Of a stretch of DNA of 64,000 bases, positions 27,749-36,266 are shown piece after piece (positions within the stretch are counted from its first letter, which is position 1; each line of letters starts with the position of its first letter). This DNA comes from Methylomonas albis. Lineage in GTDB: Bacteria; Pseudomonadota; Gammaproteobacteria; Methylococcales; Methylomonadaceae. A model generated the notes under the pieces. The model searched no databases, was not told the origin of the DNA, and saw only the letters and a list, made by a program, of their open reading frames with translations. The translations under genes and the position numbers were made by a program. The stretch lies in contig NZ_JACXSS010000001.1 in the NCBI RefSeq assembly GCF_014850955.1, forward strand, positions 2,728,001-2,792,000, written 5' to 3'.

Positions 27749-28457
27749 TTACACCGCCGTTTATAAGAATATTGACTCCATTTATATGTCTACTTGCAGT
27801 AGCCAAAAAAAATACCGTATCAGCAACCTCGTTTGTAGTGACTAAACACTTCAGCGGACTACTATTTGCAATGTCTTCAATTTGGCGCTCATCAAGATTA
27901 CTGATTAATGCAGTTTGCATCATCGAAGGCGAAACACAATTAGACGTAATGTTGTGGCGGGCGTTCTCACCCGCCCAAGATCGGCTAAGAGATAAAAGAT
28001 AGGCTTTATTTGCAACATATTCAGAAAGCCCAACTGGTGGGAAATTTGCCAAATATGATGTTAAGATTGTAATAATGCGGCCATTTTTCTTTTTACGAAA
28101 CAGCAATATTGCCTGCTTTGTGATTCGTAAAGTCGGCAATACATTTTCAGAAAAGCTTTCTAAAACGTCATTGAAATCTATTTGATGGAAATGCTTTACT
28201 TTCATACCTGTTAAAGCGTTATTTATCAAAATATCAAGATCCATTTCTAACATTTTAGCGAGTAAGGTATCGACACTATTTTGATCTGTAAAATCGCACG
28301 CAATACCTATTGTGCACGGAAACTCACGCTCTATACGACGAGCTTCTTCCATAGAAGTATTAAAAGTAAAATAAACACGATAATCACCTGTAACTGCTAA
28401 CCGCCTAGTAATAGACGAACCCAGCCCAGAGGCCCCGCCAGTAACTAATACGTTAAT
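27738..28457 (-). CDS. short-chain dehydrogenase/reductase, probable ATT start
   Basis: A classical SDR of about 239 aa: NVLVTGGASGLGSSITRRL (NAD(P)-binding TGxxxGxG), NNALTG, and the catalytic Ser/Tyr/Lys with YVANKAYLLSL; the tail HINGVNILINGGVNVV is typical. The open frame extends to a TTG at 28493, but those codons (MVLHRIRRRFKI) lie inside the MaoC gene and look non-native. AAGGAG sits just before two ATT codons (28460, 28457) followed by AACGTATTAGTTACTGG, so initiation at ATT is most likely. It probably reduces or oxidises the ACP-bound acyl chain made by its neighbours. Confidence 0.82.
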   Translation of the reverse strand: MNVLVTGGASGLGSSITRRLAVTGDYRVYFTFNTSMEEARRIEREFPCTIGIACDFTDQNSVDTLLAKMLEMDLDILINNALTGMKVKHFHQIDFNDVLESFSENVLPTLRITKQAILLFRKKKNGRIITILTSYLANFPPVGLSEYVANKAYLLSLSRSWAGENARHNITSNCVSPSMMQTALISNLDERQIEDIANSSPLKCLVTTNEVADTVFFLATASRHINGVNILINGGVNVV

Positions 28458-28461
28458 AATT

Positions 28462-28875
28462 TTAAATCTCCTTCTGATCCGATGTAATACCAAGACTTAG
28501 CTTAGCCGAAGCTACAATCATTTTGTCTACCAAATTGCGGAATTTGCAAACAATTTCAACAACATTGACAGAGTCATGCACATCCTGCACCACTACTTCA
28601 AGCACCAACTCATCATTCAAATAAACAGGCCTACGAAATTTTATTTCCTGGGATAAAATAATTACTTCAGATATTGGCAAACACATTCCTACAAAATAGG
28701 ATAAAAATCCACAAAGAATATTTCCATGCATCACTTTTGACTGGAAACCACGAGCTACCGCATACTCCGCATCAGTATGCAATTGGTGATAATCGCCAAA
28801 GACAGAAATGAAGCCTTCGTATACGAGCTTGGATACATGAAAACGCTCAACAAACTTATCACCAACCTTAACCAT
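28462..28875 (-). CDS. MaoC-like hot-dog dehydratase
   Basis: A 137-aa protein with the MaoC/R-specific hydratase active-site pattern: GDYHQLHTDAEYA followed by GFQSKVMHGNILCGF (Asp/His pair) and QEIKFRRPVYLNDELVLE. These enzymes add or remove water across the 2,3-bond of acyl thioesters. Its start overlaps the ACP stop by eight bases, and its end contains the ribosome binding site of the SDR gene, so the three are tightly coupled. The natural substrate is presumably an acyl group on the neighbouring ACP. Confidence 0.92.
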   Translation of the reverse strand: MVKVGDKFVERFHVSKLVYEGFISVFGDYHQLHTDAEYAVARGFQSKVMHGNILCGFLSYFVGMCLPISEVIILSQEIKFRRPVYLNDELVLEVVVQDVHDSVNVVEIVCKFRNLVDKMIVASAKLSLGITSDQKEI

Positions 28876-29107
28876 TTACTTTTTGTGCGATAGCGTCGCA
28901 CATCTCCCCCACAGTCATCCACCCCCTAATTTCAGCACCCGTAAACTTCACTTTAAAATGCTTTTCAATAGCAACAATGAAGGTAATATGGTTAAGGGAA
29001 TCCCAGTCTTCCACATCAGCCGCTGTAGTTTCTCTTTTAAGACTTACTTCAGTATCATCTATTACTTCATGAAAAATTTCATTTAGTATTTCAAGTATCT
29101 CCGACAT
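28868..29107 (-). CDS. acyl carrier protein
   Basis: A 79-aa acidic helical protein with the phosphopantetheine attachment motif DWDSLNHI (Ser37). ATG 29107 (MSEILEIL) is chosen because AGGTGA lies five bases upstream; three extra codons to a GTG at 29116 are in frame but would include that site. A dedicated ACP next to an FkbH-like enzyme is the standard partner for loading glyceryl units from 1,3-bisphosphoglycerate. Holo-ACP formation needs a phosphopantetheinyl transferase not seen in the window. Confidence 0.93.
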   Translation of the reverse strand: MSEILEILNEIFHEVIDDTEVSLKRETTAADVEDWDSLNHITFIVAIEKHFKVKFTGAEIRGWMTVGEMCDAIAQKVNG

Positions 29108-29123
29108 CAATATCACCTAAACC

Positions 29124-30845
29124 TTAAATTATCTCAATACAATGTTCAAACTCTTGGTAGACCTCAACATCTAATATCCACCTCCCACCATTATTTTCCG
29201 TGAACCCCAAACTATGGTAATGATTTTTGACCAATCCATTTTTCGGTGTAGAAATATATTCCCCACAAATACGCTTAGCTCCCAAACGCTTTGCGCCTTG
29301 AACTATTTCATTCAATGCAAGATTCTGTACCCCTCTATTTAATACTCTGCAGCTCATGACCCATGTATCTATAAAGAACTCATCACCATAAAGATAACCA
29401 ATAACCACACTAATCAAGCCGTAGCTACCAAATTGATCATTCAAACTGAAAGTCCAGTTTAAATGAACGTCTGAAGTGCACAACCTCCTTAGGTCCTCTT
29501 CTGTATAGCGGATAGTGCGCAAATTGAACTGATTGGATCGCTGCAATAACTGCGCAACACGTGGAAGATTAAAGGCGGAAAATGATCGAATTTCGCACTT
29601 CATCCCAAGGCTTTTTAAAAAACCCCTCTCATCCGTGAAAGATGCCTGAATACTTTCCCTCTTCAGCTCTTGTTGAAAATGAAGTGTACGCTGCCCATCT
29701 TCAGAGGTATAAGCACTTGTTTCGAATAAATTTAACCCACTAAGAAAGCAAAGATAGTCAGCAGGATCTTCTGGCAATTCTGGAACTGTAATTTCTGGGA
29801 GATGTCTTTTAACAACACCTCTTTCATATGGATTATCATCTATAAATACTATTGAATCGAAACCGATATTCAAGAATTTTTTAATTTTTTTTAGGTTATC
29901 AACCTTACTTTCCCAATTTGCCATAAAGATAGCTATATCATCCAGGCGCAAGACCATTTCTGGGTGACTCAAGAATGGGCTTTTAGCAATCTCTTCGTCA
30001 TTTTTACTACAAATAGCTAGTAACACGCCGCGTCGCTGCAATTCTTTTGCCCAACATTGAAGCTCCGAGAAAGCTTTTCCGTAGCCTAAATCTCCCACTT
30101 GAATATTTTCAATACCGTCATCACCTATAACTCCACCCCATATTGTATTATCCAAATCCAATACAAGACATTTTTTTGCAAAACCAGATAGCACTTTTAT
30201 ATTCTCAACAACCGCTTTTGCAATCTCAGGCAAAAAATCAATACTAAACACCATATCGGCATTAACATAGTTGCGATTATCAATTATATAGTTATGTCCA
30301 AATGCGGCAGTTAGAGCAGAAAAATCACATATAAAAATATTTTTTGCCTCAACAGCTAGCGCCATCAATTGAAAATTGAGATACCGAATTTGAAAAAGAA
30401 ATGACGTATCTGTCTTATTTGCGTACTGGCCGAAAACAGAATCGTTTAACTCCATAAAGTTACAAATAAGTACTTTAACACCTTGGGCGTGCTTACTTAT
30501 CTCTTCAATAAATACCCTAATCCTGGTTATTTCATCCAGTGCGAAACCGCTTCTTTTTTTTAACTCTGTTTTATAAAATCTTTTTTTAAGCTTTTGTACC
30601 GATTGAAATAAAACGATATATTCCGGATGAAATTGATACATCTCTGACGTACCATACATAATTTGTCGATGAATTTGGTCGTAACTAGCCTCAAAAACCT
30701 CCAAATCGAACCCAGCTTCATAGCCATATCCACGAATAGCATGGGTGAAATGTTGCGTTGAGGAATCACCCAATAAAGCAATTTTTGCCGATTTTAACCC
30801 AGAAAAATCTTTCTTAAGATTCTTTTTTAATTCAATAAAATGCAT
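29124..30845 (-). CDS. FkbH-like HAD-IIIC enzyme (glyceryl-ACP loading)
   Basis: A 573-aa three-part protein. Residues 20-210 form an SGNH-like region (IALLGDSSTQHF, GDSS at 26-29). A HAD phosphatase-type domain follows: LVLDLDNTIWGGVIGDDG with nucleophile Asp230, AICSKNDEE and FIDDNPYERGVV. The C-terminal GNAT-like part holds LLQRSNQFNLRTIRY and SCRVLNRGVQ. FkbH-type proteins dephosphorylate 1,3-bisphosphoglycerate and place the glyceryl group on ACP. It is the first gene of the ACP-MaoC-SDR-MBOAT-SGNH block, with the ACP start 16 bases after its stop. Strongly A+T-rich. Confidence 0.92.
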   Translation of the reverse strand: MHFIELKKNLKKDFSGLKSAKIALLGDSSTQHFTHAIRGYGYEAGFDLEVFEASYDQIHRQIMYGTSEMYQFHPEYIVLFQSVQKLKKRFYKTELKKRSGFALDEITRIRVFIEEISKHAQGVKVLICNFMELNDSVFGQYANKTDTSFLFQIRYLNFQLMALAVEAKNIFICDFSALTAAFGHNYIIDNRNYVNADMVFSIDFLPEIAKAVVENIKVLSGFAKKCLVLDLDNTIWGGVIGDDGIENIQVGDLGYGKAFSELQCWAKELQRRGVLLAICSKNDEEIAKSPFLSHPEMVLRLDDIAIFMANWESKVDNLKKIKKFLNIGFDSIVFIDDNPYERGVVKRHLPEITVPELPEDPADYLCFLSGLNLFETSAYTSEDGQRTLHFQQELKRESIQASFTDERGFLKSLGMKCEIRSFSAFNLPRVAQLLQRSNQFNLRTIRYTEEDLRRLCTSDVHLNWTFSLNDQFGSYGLISVVIGYLYGDEFFIDTWVMSCRVLNRGVQNLALNEIVQGAKRLGAKRICGEYISTPKNGLVKNHYHSLGFTENNGGRWILDVEVYQEFEHCIEII

Positions 30846-31798
30846 ATATTAAACGAACCACCAATTAACTTTAAAACCTATGACATAAAAAATCACACCA
30901 CTAACAGGTTGGAGAAAAACTGTTTTTAAAACCAATCGAGCCTGTATTTTTAGCACCACAAGATAGGCTTTGATGCTAAATATAGGCCTCTTCCGGCTGA
31001 ATTAGTGACCTGAATATGATTTTTTCACCAACCTGCTAAGCGAAAATATAAAGGGAACCTCGAAAGATCCTAATCATTTGCTAAACCTCTAGCTTTATTT
31101 TTTAAATATGAGGCTTTTCGAAGCATCCTAATGCTTAGCTACATCTCATAAATCATGAAGCAAACTCCCCCTTACGCTAGTGCTGGACGGGTTAAGAGTA
31201 TTGCACTCATACCCAGCGTACCTAACCAACTTAACAACACAGCCCGAATATGCTCCGCCGATCTAGCTGGTTTAACACACTATAAACTTGAATCAAAGTA
31301 CTACGGCGACGAGAACCACTCCATTTTCTCAAAAGAGCTCACCCATACCGGGGTATTTCGTTCCTCCTTAGAGTTAAAGACATATTCCTTACAAGGCTTC
31401 CTTTCTTGCGCCGGAAATGATAGCTATGGACAGCTGTTTAACATCATAGACACCTGTAACTGAATCGATGCGTTCGTCACTGTCTATTTAACTCAGTTAT
31501 TCACATAGAACCTGAAAATCGCAGTCATGAGAGAAGTCACATCCATCGCTCAATTTTCTCAGTTTCGGCTTAAAAACCGAGATGAACCTTGCGCCATTGC
31601 GGGTGATATGCCCCTCATGCAATCTGGTTTTCCGTTCACGTTAAGGCGATTAGAAATACAAGCCCGCAAATACTTCTAGCGACGTATGAGTAGGCATGGC
31701 TCAATAGAGAACATACAGGTTCAACAAAATAGCAGCAATACTTGAGGCTTGTTGTAAAACCAAGCAAAAATAGATTTTTGAGCATCAAACGGATTTAA
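30846..31798. other. 950-bp region with no recognised gene, probable scar
   Basis: This is the largest gap in the locus. Two plus-strand frames exist: 31155-31463 (102 codons, MKQTPPYASAGRVKS...) and 31527-31679 (50 codons, MREVTSIAQFSQFRL...). Both run against the direction of the locus and belong to no family I recognise. Composition is less A+T-rich than the flanking genes. The region may be a decayed insertion between the membrane-protein transcript and the FkbH block, or contain an internal promoter. No hairpin with a T-run was found. Confidence 0.45.
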
Positions 31799-31915
31799 CT
31801 AGCCGTATTGGAAAATTTTACGGTCAGCCGCGTGATTCATAGGCTTATCCCATCCATTCCATTTTTTATCAATCCATAACATAATGAAATCAGGTTTCTT
31901 GAAATAATTAAACAT
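31799..31915 (-). CDS. 38-aa ORF coupled to the membrane protein, likely truncated gene start
   Basis: ATG 31915 shares a base with the stop of the 814-aa gene (TGATG), the arrangement used for coupled genes. The product MFNYFKKPDFIMLWID continues KKWNGWDKPMNHAADRK and stops at TAG 31799. It has the feel of a normal N-terminus cut short by the decayed DNA that follows. No family is assigned. Confidence 0.35.
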   Translation of the reverse strand: MFNYFKKPDFIMLWIDKKWNGWDKPMNHAADRKIFQYG

Positions 31916-34359
31916 CAATTTTTCTTATATACAGATACTAATGGAGTGGAGCCCACTAATTTATAGTTATTTAACAAAGGAGTTGCCAATAATCTTAGAT
32001 TATCAATCAATAAAGCTTTATCTCTTGACAAATTTGCAACGCCTACATATTTACCTAACGAACTTTTTGAGTCAATTATGTCACCTACATGTGTTCTATT
32101 GATATCAGTATCTATAAATAGATATAAAGGATTCCTATCCAATATAAATTTAACAGCCTTATTAACTTCTTTCTCAGACACCAGCTCCAACGCAATCTCA
32201 TTATACGGTACAGAGTTATACTTTCCAGATAGCCATGGAAGTATATTGGAATACTTTGAAACAAGATAAATTTCTGGACCAGTAGAATACTGATCAATTA
32301 AATTAACAGCCTGAAAGAAAAACGCCGGATCCATCGTTGACTCAAAGTCAGCAGATTTAAAATTCCACTTATGAATTACATGGCTATTAAAATAGTTTAT
32401 GTAGCCTAATTGATGTACAAAGAAGAAAATAACCAAAGGAAACAGACTAACTAATAAATATTTATAAAAAAAACTGATTACAGTTGACTCAGTCACGTAG
32501 TTCCTTACGTGATCTAGCACTACTTTTAACAATAATGAAAGAAGTATTGCAAAGACAGACCCTAAACTAAAAATATGATTAGGAATTGGATTCCATACAA
32601 AGTAAACAAGCAGTCCCGAACTATAAAACGACCAAAAAAGCAATAAATGCCAATATAATTTTTTTTCAGTTATTACCAAAATCGCTGCGACAAAACTTAT
32701 AAACAATCCAAGAACAAAAATAACAGCAAAAGGAGTATCAGGAACAGTTAATCCTTTTATAACATAAGAAATTGTGCCAAATGAATTAGTTGGATTAGCC
32801 ATCCAAAGGATAGGACCTAAAATTGTTGCTATTACCAGAACTACCACATGATAGAGCCTAGGTTTAATAAAATTACTTACAAATAATCCAAGCAATGCCG
32901 ATAGATACAAAATCAGCCCAAATTCTTTATTTGCTACTATAGAAACAGCACAAATTAGAAAAAAACAAACAATATAAAATAAACTATTCTTTCGCCAAAA
33001 ACAAAAAAGCATGTATAGCGCAAATAAATCAAGAAAATGCCTTATTGGATTCAAACCAGGCGCAAATCTAACAGATTCAAAACCTTGAGCATAAAAGAAA
33101 ATTAAGGCCATCAAGGAAGTCAATAGTAAATAGTTTTTATCTTTAAATATCAACCAAGCTACGCCAGCCAATATAAAAAAATAAACGGGGTAAAATAAAT
33201 AAGTAACATGCACGTATCTCTCAAAAGAAAATCCTCCTGTAAGCTTGAGCACCTCAGCTATTAATAAAGTATTTCCCCACCCATATGTATAATGAGTCAA
33301 TTCTGGTGGCTTACCCAACAAATAGTCGTTTATCGAAGCAATCAATGCAAAATGATGATGAAAAAAATGCCCCGCAAGCGACTGATTTATCAATTCGCTT
33401 TTATTTCGCCTAATAAAATCCCATTCCTGCTCACTATACCTTGCAGTTTTAGACGATTTAAAAACTGATTTTGAGCTTACACTGAATAAACTTGCCAATT
33501 GGGAACTCTCATCCTCCTTATATTCTAATACATACAATTGTTTGCTAGCTGGCGAATAAAAGTAACGCAAAGGCCTATCAGCTTCATTTAACCATTTCTT
33601 CAAGTCAGTTGTTATTCTTATAGGTATGCCCTCACCAATAAGCTTTTGAGGATCCATTCCATGATCGCCAATCGGATCGTAGCGAACCAACCCCCCTATC
33701 CCGTGCTCATTTATAAACTCACTATTATTAACTATTAACCCATCTTCCAGAATAGTTTGCTCGGGGATATCCTGAAATTCATTTTCTAAAACACCTCCCC
33801 CTCCTACGTAGTATATATATGGCAATATAGCCAAAACACCGACTAAGGCCATTAAACTATTAGTAGTAATAAATTTCGACTTATAGCCGCTAAAAACGCT
33901 TCCCCCAAACTGTGCCGGAAGCACAAATATCAAAAGCCATATTAATAACGCTAAAAAAACCAGATAATACCCACCACTTCCGAAAAATGCCAAAAGAAAC
34001 ACGTTAGCCAGAAGAACAACGAACAAATATCCTGCTGCTCTCTCCCAAGCCACTTCAAGCCAAGCCAGCAAAGAATTATCAGTTAAATTATGAGATTCTC
34101 GCCTAATATATAAATAAGAAATAGAGTAATACAATACAGTTGCCAACATAACCAAGACGTAAGAAATCAGTTGTTCTCTTTTTCCTACACTCAATACCGA
34201 CTGCCAAGGCTGAAACAGGCTAGTTGATAGCTGCAACTGCGATCCCAAGAAAAAACCATCCAGCAACAATGCTCTGATTAACTTAAGAACTAGACCTATT
34301 AGCCCAATGCTACATAAAAAAACATGCCCATAAATAGCTGTTAACTTGATTTTATACAT
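31915..34359 (-). CDS. large polytopic membrane protein, polymerase or GT-C-like
   Basis: An 814-aa protein with roughly 14 hydrophobic segments. Between helices 5 and 6 there is a long soluble loop (about residues 180-340) with EHGIGGLVRYDPIGDHGMDP and HFFHHHFALIASINDYL; the C-terminus is another extracytoplasmic domain of about 150 aa. This layout fits a GT-C glycosyltransferase or a Wzy-like polymerase, neither proven. It follows gtrB- and gtrA-like genes, so it may be the periplasmic transferase of that triad. Very A+T-rich, and probably transferred together with its neighbours. No close family recognised. Confidence 0.75.
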   Translation of the reverse strand: MYKIKLTAIYGHVFLCSIGLIGLVLKLIRALLLDGFFLGSQLQLSTSLFQPWQSVLSVGKREQLISYVLVMLATVLYYSISYLYIRRESHNLTDNSLLAWLEVAWERAAGYLFVVLLANVFLLAFFGSGGYYLVFLALLIWLLIFVLPAQFGGSVFSGYKSKFITTNSLMALVGVLAILPYIYYVGGGGVLENEFQDIPEQTILEDGLIVNNSEFINEHGIGGLVRYDPIGDHGMDPQKLIGEGIPIRITTDLKKWLNEADRPLRYFYSPASKQLYVLEYKEDESSQLASLFSVSSKSVFKSSKTARYSEQEWDFIRRNKSELINQSLAGHFFHHHFALIASINDYLLGKPPELTHYTYGWGNTLLIAEVLKLTGGFSFERYVHVTYLFYPVYFFILAGVAWLIFKDKNYLLLTSLMALIFFYAQGFESVRFAPGLNPIRHFLDLFALYMLFCFWRKNSLFYIVCFFLICAVSIVANKEFGLILYLSALLGLFVSNFIKPRLYHVVVLVIATILGPILWMANPTNSFGTISYVIKGLTVPDTPFAVIFVLGLFISFVAAILVITEKKLYWHLLLFWSFYSSGLLVYFVWNPIPNHIFSLGSVFAILLSLLLKVVLDHVRNYVTESTVISFFYKYLLVSLFPLVIFFFVHQLGYINYFNSHVIHKWNFKSADFESTMDPAFFFQAVNLIDQYSTGPEIYLVSKYSNILPWLSGKYNSVPYNEIALELVSEKEVNKAVKFILDRNPLYLFIDTDINRTHVGDIIDSKSSLGKYVGVANLSRDKALLIDNLRLLATPLLNNYKLVGSTPLVSVYKKN

Positions 34360-34408
34360 TAAATAAGAAGTTCAAATTGTTATATTAGTTGAGTTAGACC
34401 TAGAACAC

Positions 34409-35314
34409 TTATTTAAAAACTATGTTCATAATGTTACTATCAAACTCAATACTCTGATAATCTAACTCAACATGTTGAGTTGACGTTGACTTAATTGATA
34501 ATTCCGCTAATCTTGCAAACGCTCTACCATGCCACTTACACTTAACTTTCTTACCGTCACAGTTGCTTTCATCGAGATTAGCGCCTTCATGAGGGCATAA
34601 ACGGGGATATAAAGCCAAGGTATCTTCAGAGCGCACTAACCTCAAACCAAGATGGTCCGGGCGCCCTATCATATATTCGCCATCGCTCGGCAACACCTGA
34701 TCGATATCTATCGTTAGATTCTCTGCCTGTATTTTAGGAATAACAACATTTGGTTTCATAATATCCATAGTTTCCTCGAAACTATAGGTTGCACCTAGCT
34801 TCTTAAAATCATAACCCCAACTGCGCAACTCACCTCTGCGCGTACGCATCGGAATATCTGTAGACATTAAATTGTCATAGTTACGTTTAAGAATCCAGCG
34901 AATTATCGGGAACGTCCATTTTAATAGTTTTGGCGACCCCACTGCATAAGTAGTTTCTACTCGAGTTCTGCAAGGCCCTAATGAGACATAACGCGTTTCA
35001 ATCATCAATACATAAAACATCCAAGTGGTGTAATACGTTTGAGAGTTTTCTCCAGACTCAAAGTTTGTCAGTGAAAATGGGAATCTAAAACACAATACCT
35101 TTTGCATATTTACCGACGTAATCAAATCATCGGCTACAATCGTCGGTATTGCTTCAGCTAACTCGTGGACATAATGAAGGTGCGGAACATCTTTATAATT
35201 CCAGTCAGCATCGTCGATCGCATAATCTCCTTCATGGACTAAGGTAAACTCGGAAAAACTCAAACCCTCTGCAGTTAGCCGAGCGATGATATTATTTTTT
35301 GTATATTTTTTCAT
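34409..35314 (-). CDS. Rieske [2Fe-2S] protein with C-terminal cluster domain
   Basis: A 301-aa soluble protein. Near the C-terminus CPHEGANL and CKWHGRAF give a complete Rieske motif (Cys240, His242, Cys259, His262; spacing C-x-H-x16-C-x2-H). The N-terminal 200 residues (FRFPFSLTNFESG, GPCRTRVETTYAVGSPKLL, MRTRRGELRSWGYDF) look like a SRPBCC/START-type binding domain. In ring-hydroxylating oxygenases the Rieske domain comes first, so the order here is reversed. It lies 13 bases downstream of a methyltransferase gene within the glycan locus. It may hydroxylate or transfer electrons to a sugar or lipid; no reductase partner is seen. Confidence 0.82.
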   Translation of the reverse strand: MKKYTKNNIIARLTAEGLSFSEFTLVHEGDYAIDDADWNYKDVPHLHYVHELAEAIPTIVADDLITSVNMQKVLCFRFPFSLTNFESGENSQTYYTTWMFYVLMIETRYVSLGPCRTRVETTYAVGSPKLLKWTFPIIRWILKRNYDNLMSTDIPMRTRRGELRSWGYDFKKLGATYSFEETMDIMKPNVVIPKIQAENLTIDIDQVLPSDGEYMIGRPDHLGLRLVRSEDTLALYPRLCPHEGANLDESNCDGKKVKCKWHGRAFARLAELSIKSTSTQHVELDYQSIEFDSNIMNIVFK

Positions 35315-35327
35315 TATTATTCTCTAT

Positions 35328-36251
35328 TTATTCCGGTGAAGCGATTGTTAAAATATTGCCGAGCTTTAACGGAATCTGCAGACCATCCCAGCCAGGGAGA
35401 TTAATCTTGAATCCAAAAGCCCAAAGCAGGTGCTTAAACAAATAAGTTACTGGAAAATAATTAACTGTGCGCTGGACTCGTACAACCTTGAAACCTGCTT
35501 CTTTCATTAAGGTTTCAACGGTACTAGGGTTATACAATTGGGGATGTTGTAAACAAAAGGCAGGCCACCCGTTGCCGGTTATTTTTGCTAATAACGATGA
35601 TTCATCATGGGTAACTACTGCCAGAACCGCTCCCGGCGCCATTTTTATACGAAGTTTTTTAAGAATTTCAACAGGATTTAACAGATGATCCAAGACATGA
35701 ATCATTACCGCAACTGATATTGACGTATCAGGGACCTCGGAAAAACCAAACATCTCAGCTGACAAATGTAATCGGTTACTATCGGCAAGCCTATTGAGCG
35801 TCGGCCAAACCGCTCGGTTTGGTTCAAATAACCAAAATTGATCGAAAGCAGGATCACTAATAATATTCTTTGTGAACAAGCCAATATCAGGCCCGGTCTC
35901 AAGATAACCGCCTTTTTCAAAACTGAAATTTTTTAATATATCAAAATAGCCTTTTTGAGTCTTTTCCAAGGCTTCTAATGGTACTCCTGCTGTATTATCC
36001 GGCATTTGTTCATATAAAGCCTCTAGCTGTCCGGAAGAGAAAAAACTTGGGCAATATAATAAATTGCATCTAGCGCATCGCGAATACGAAAAAATAACTT
36101 TCTCTTTAAAAAAGCCATTCCAATGTGATTGTAAATCATCTAAATCAATACTCTGGGCAGGACGTTTTGATGCCACCGAAACACTCCCTGTGTCCGAGCA
36201 CCCACAAGAGGGGCATACTCTTGATTCGTATTTACTAATAGTGTTAGCCAT
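35328..36251 (-). CDS. SAM-dependent methyltransferase with N-terminal zinc ribbon
   Basis: A 307-aa protein with CPSCGCSD (C13, C16, C18) and CARCNLLYC near residues 60-70 forming a zinc ribbon, then a degenerate methyltransferase core: GYLETGPDIGLFTKNI in place of the usual E/DxGxGxG, acidic LFEPNRAV, VAVMIHVLDHLLNPVE and KMAPGAVLAVVTHDES. The glycine-rich loop is altered (GPDIG), so SAM binding should be checked. The family methylates NDP-sugars or glycan ends. It lies 15 bases after gtrA and 13 before the Rieske gene. Confidence 0.82.
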   Translation of the reverse strand: MANTISKYESRVCPSCGCSDTGSVSVASKRPAQSIDLDDLQSHWNGFFKEKVIFSYSRCARCNLLYCPSFFSSGQLEALYEQMPDNTAGVPLEALEKTQKGYFDILKNFSFEKGGYLETGPDIGLFTKNIISDPAFDQFWLFEPNRAVWPTLNRLADSNRLHLSAEMFGFSEVPDTSISVAVMIHVLDHLLNPVEILKKLRIKMAPGAVLAVVTHDESSLLAKITGNGWPAFCLQHPQLYNPSTVETLMKEAGFKVVRVQRTVNYFPVTYLFKHLLWAFGFKINLPGWDGLQIPLKLGNILTIASPE

Positions 36252-36266
36252 ATGTGCATTAATTGG

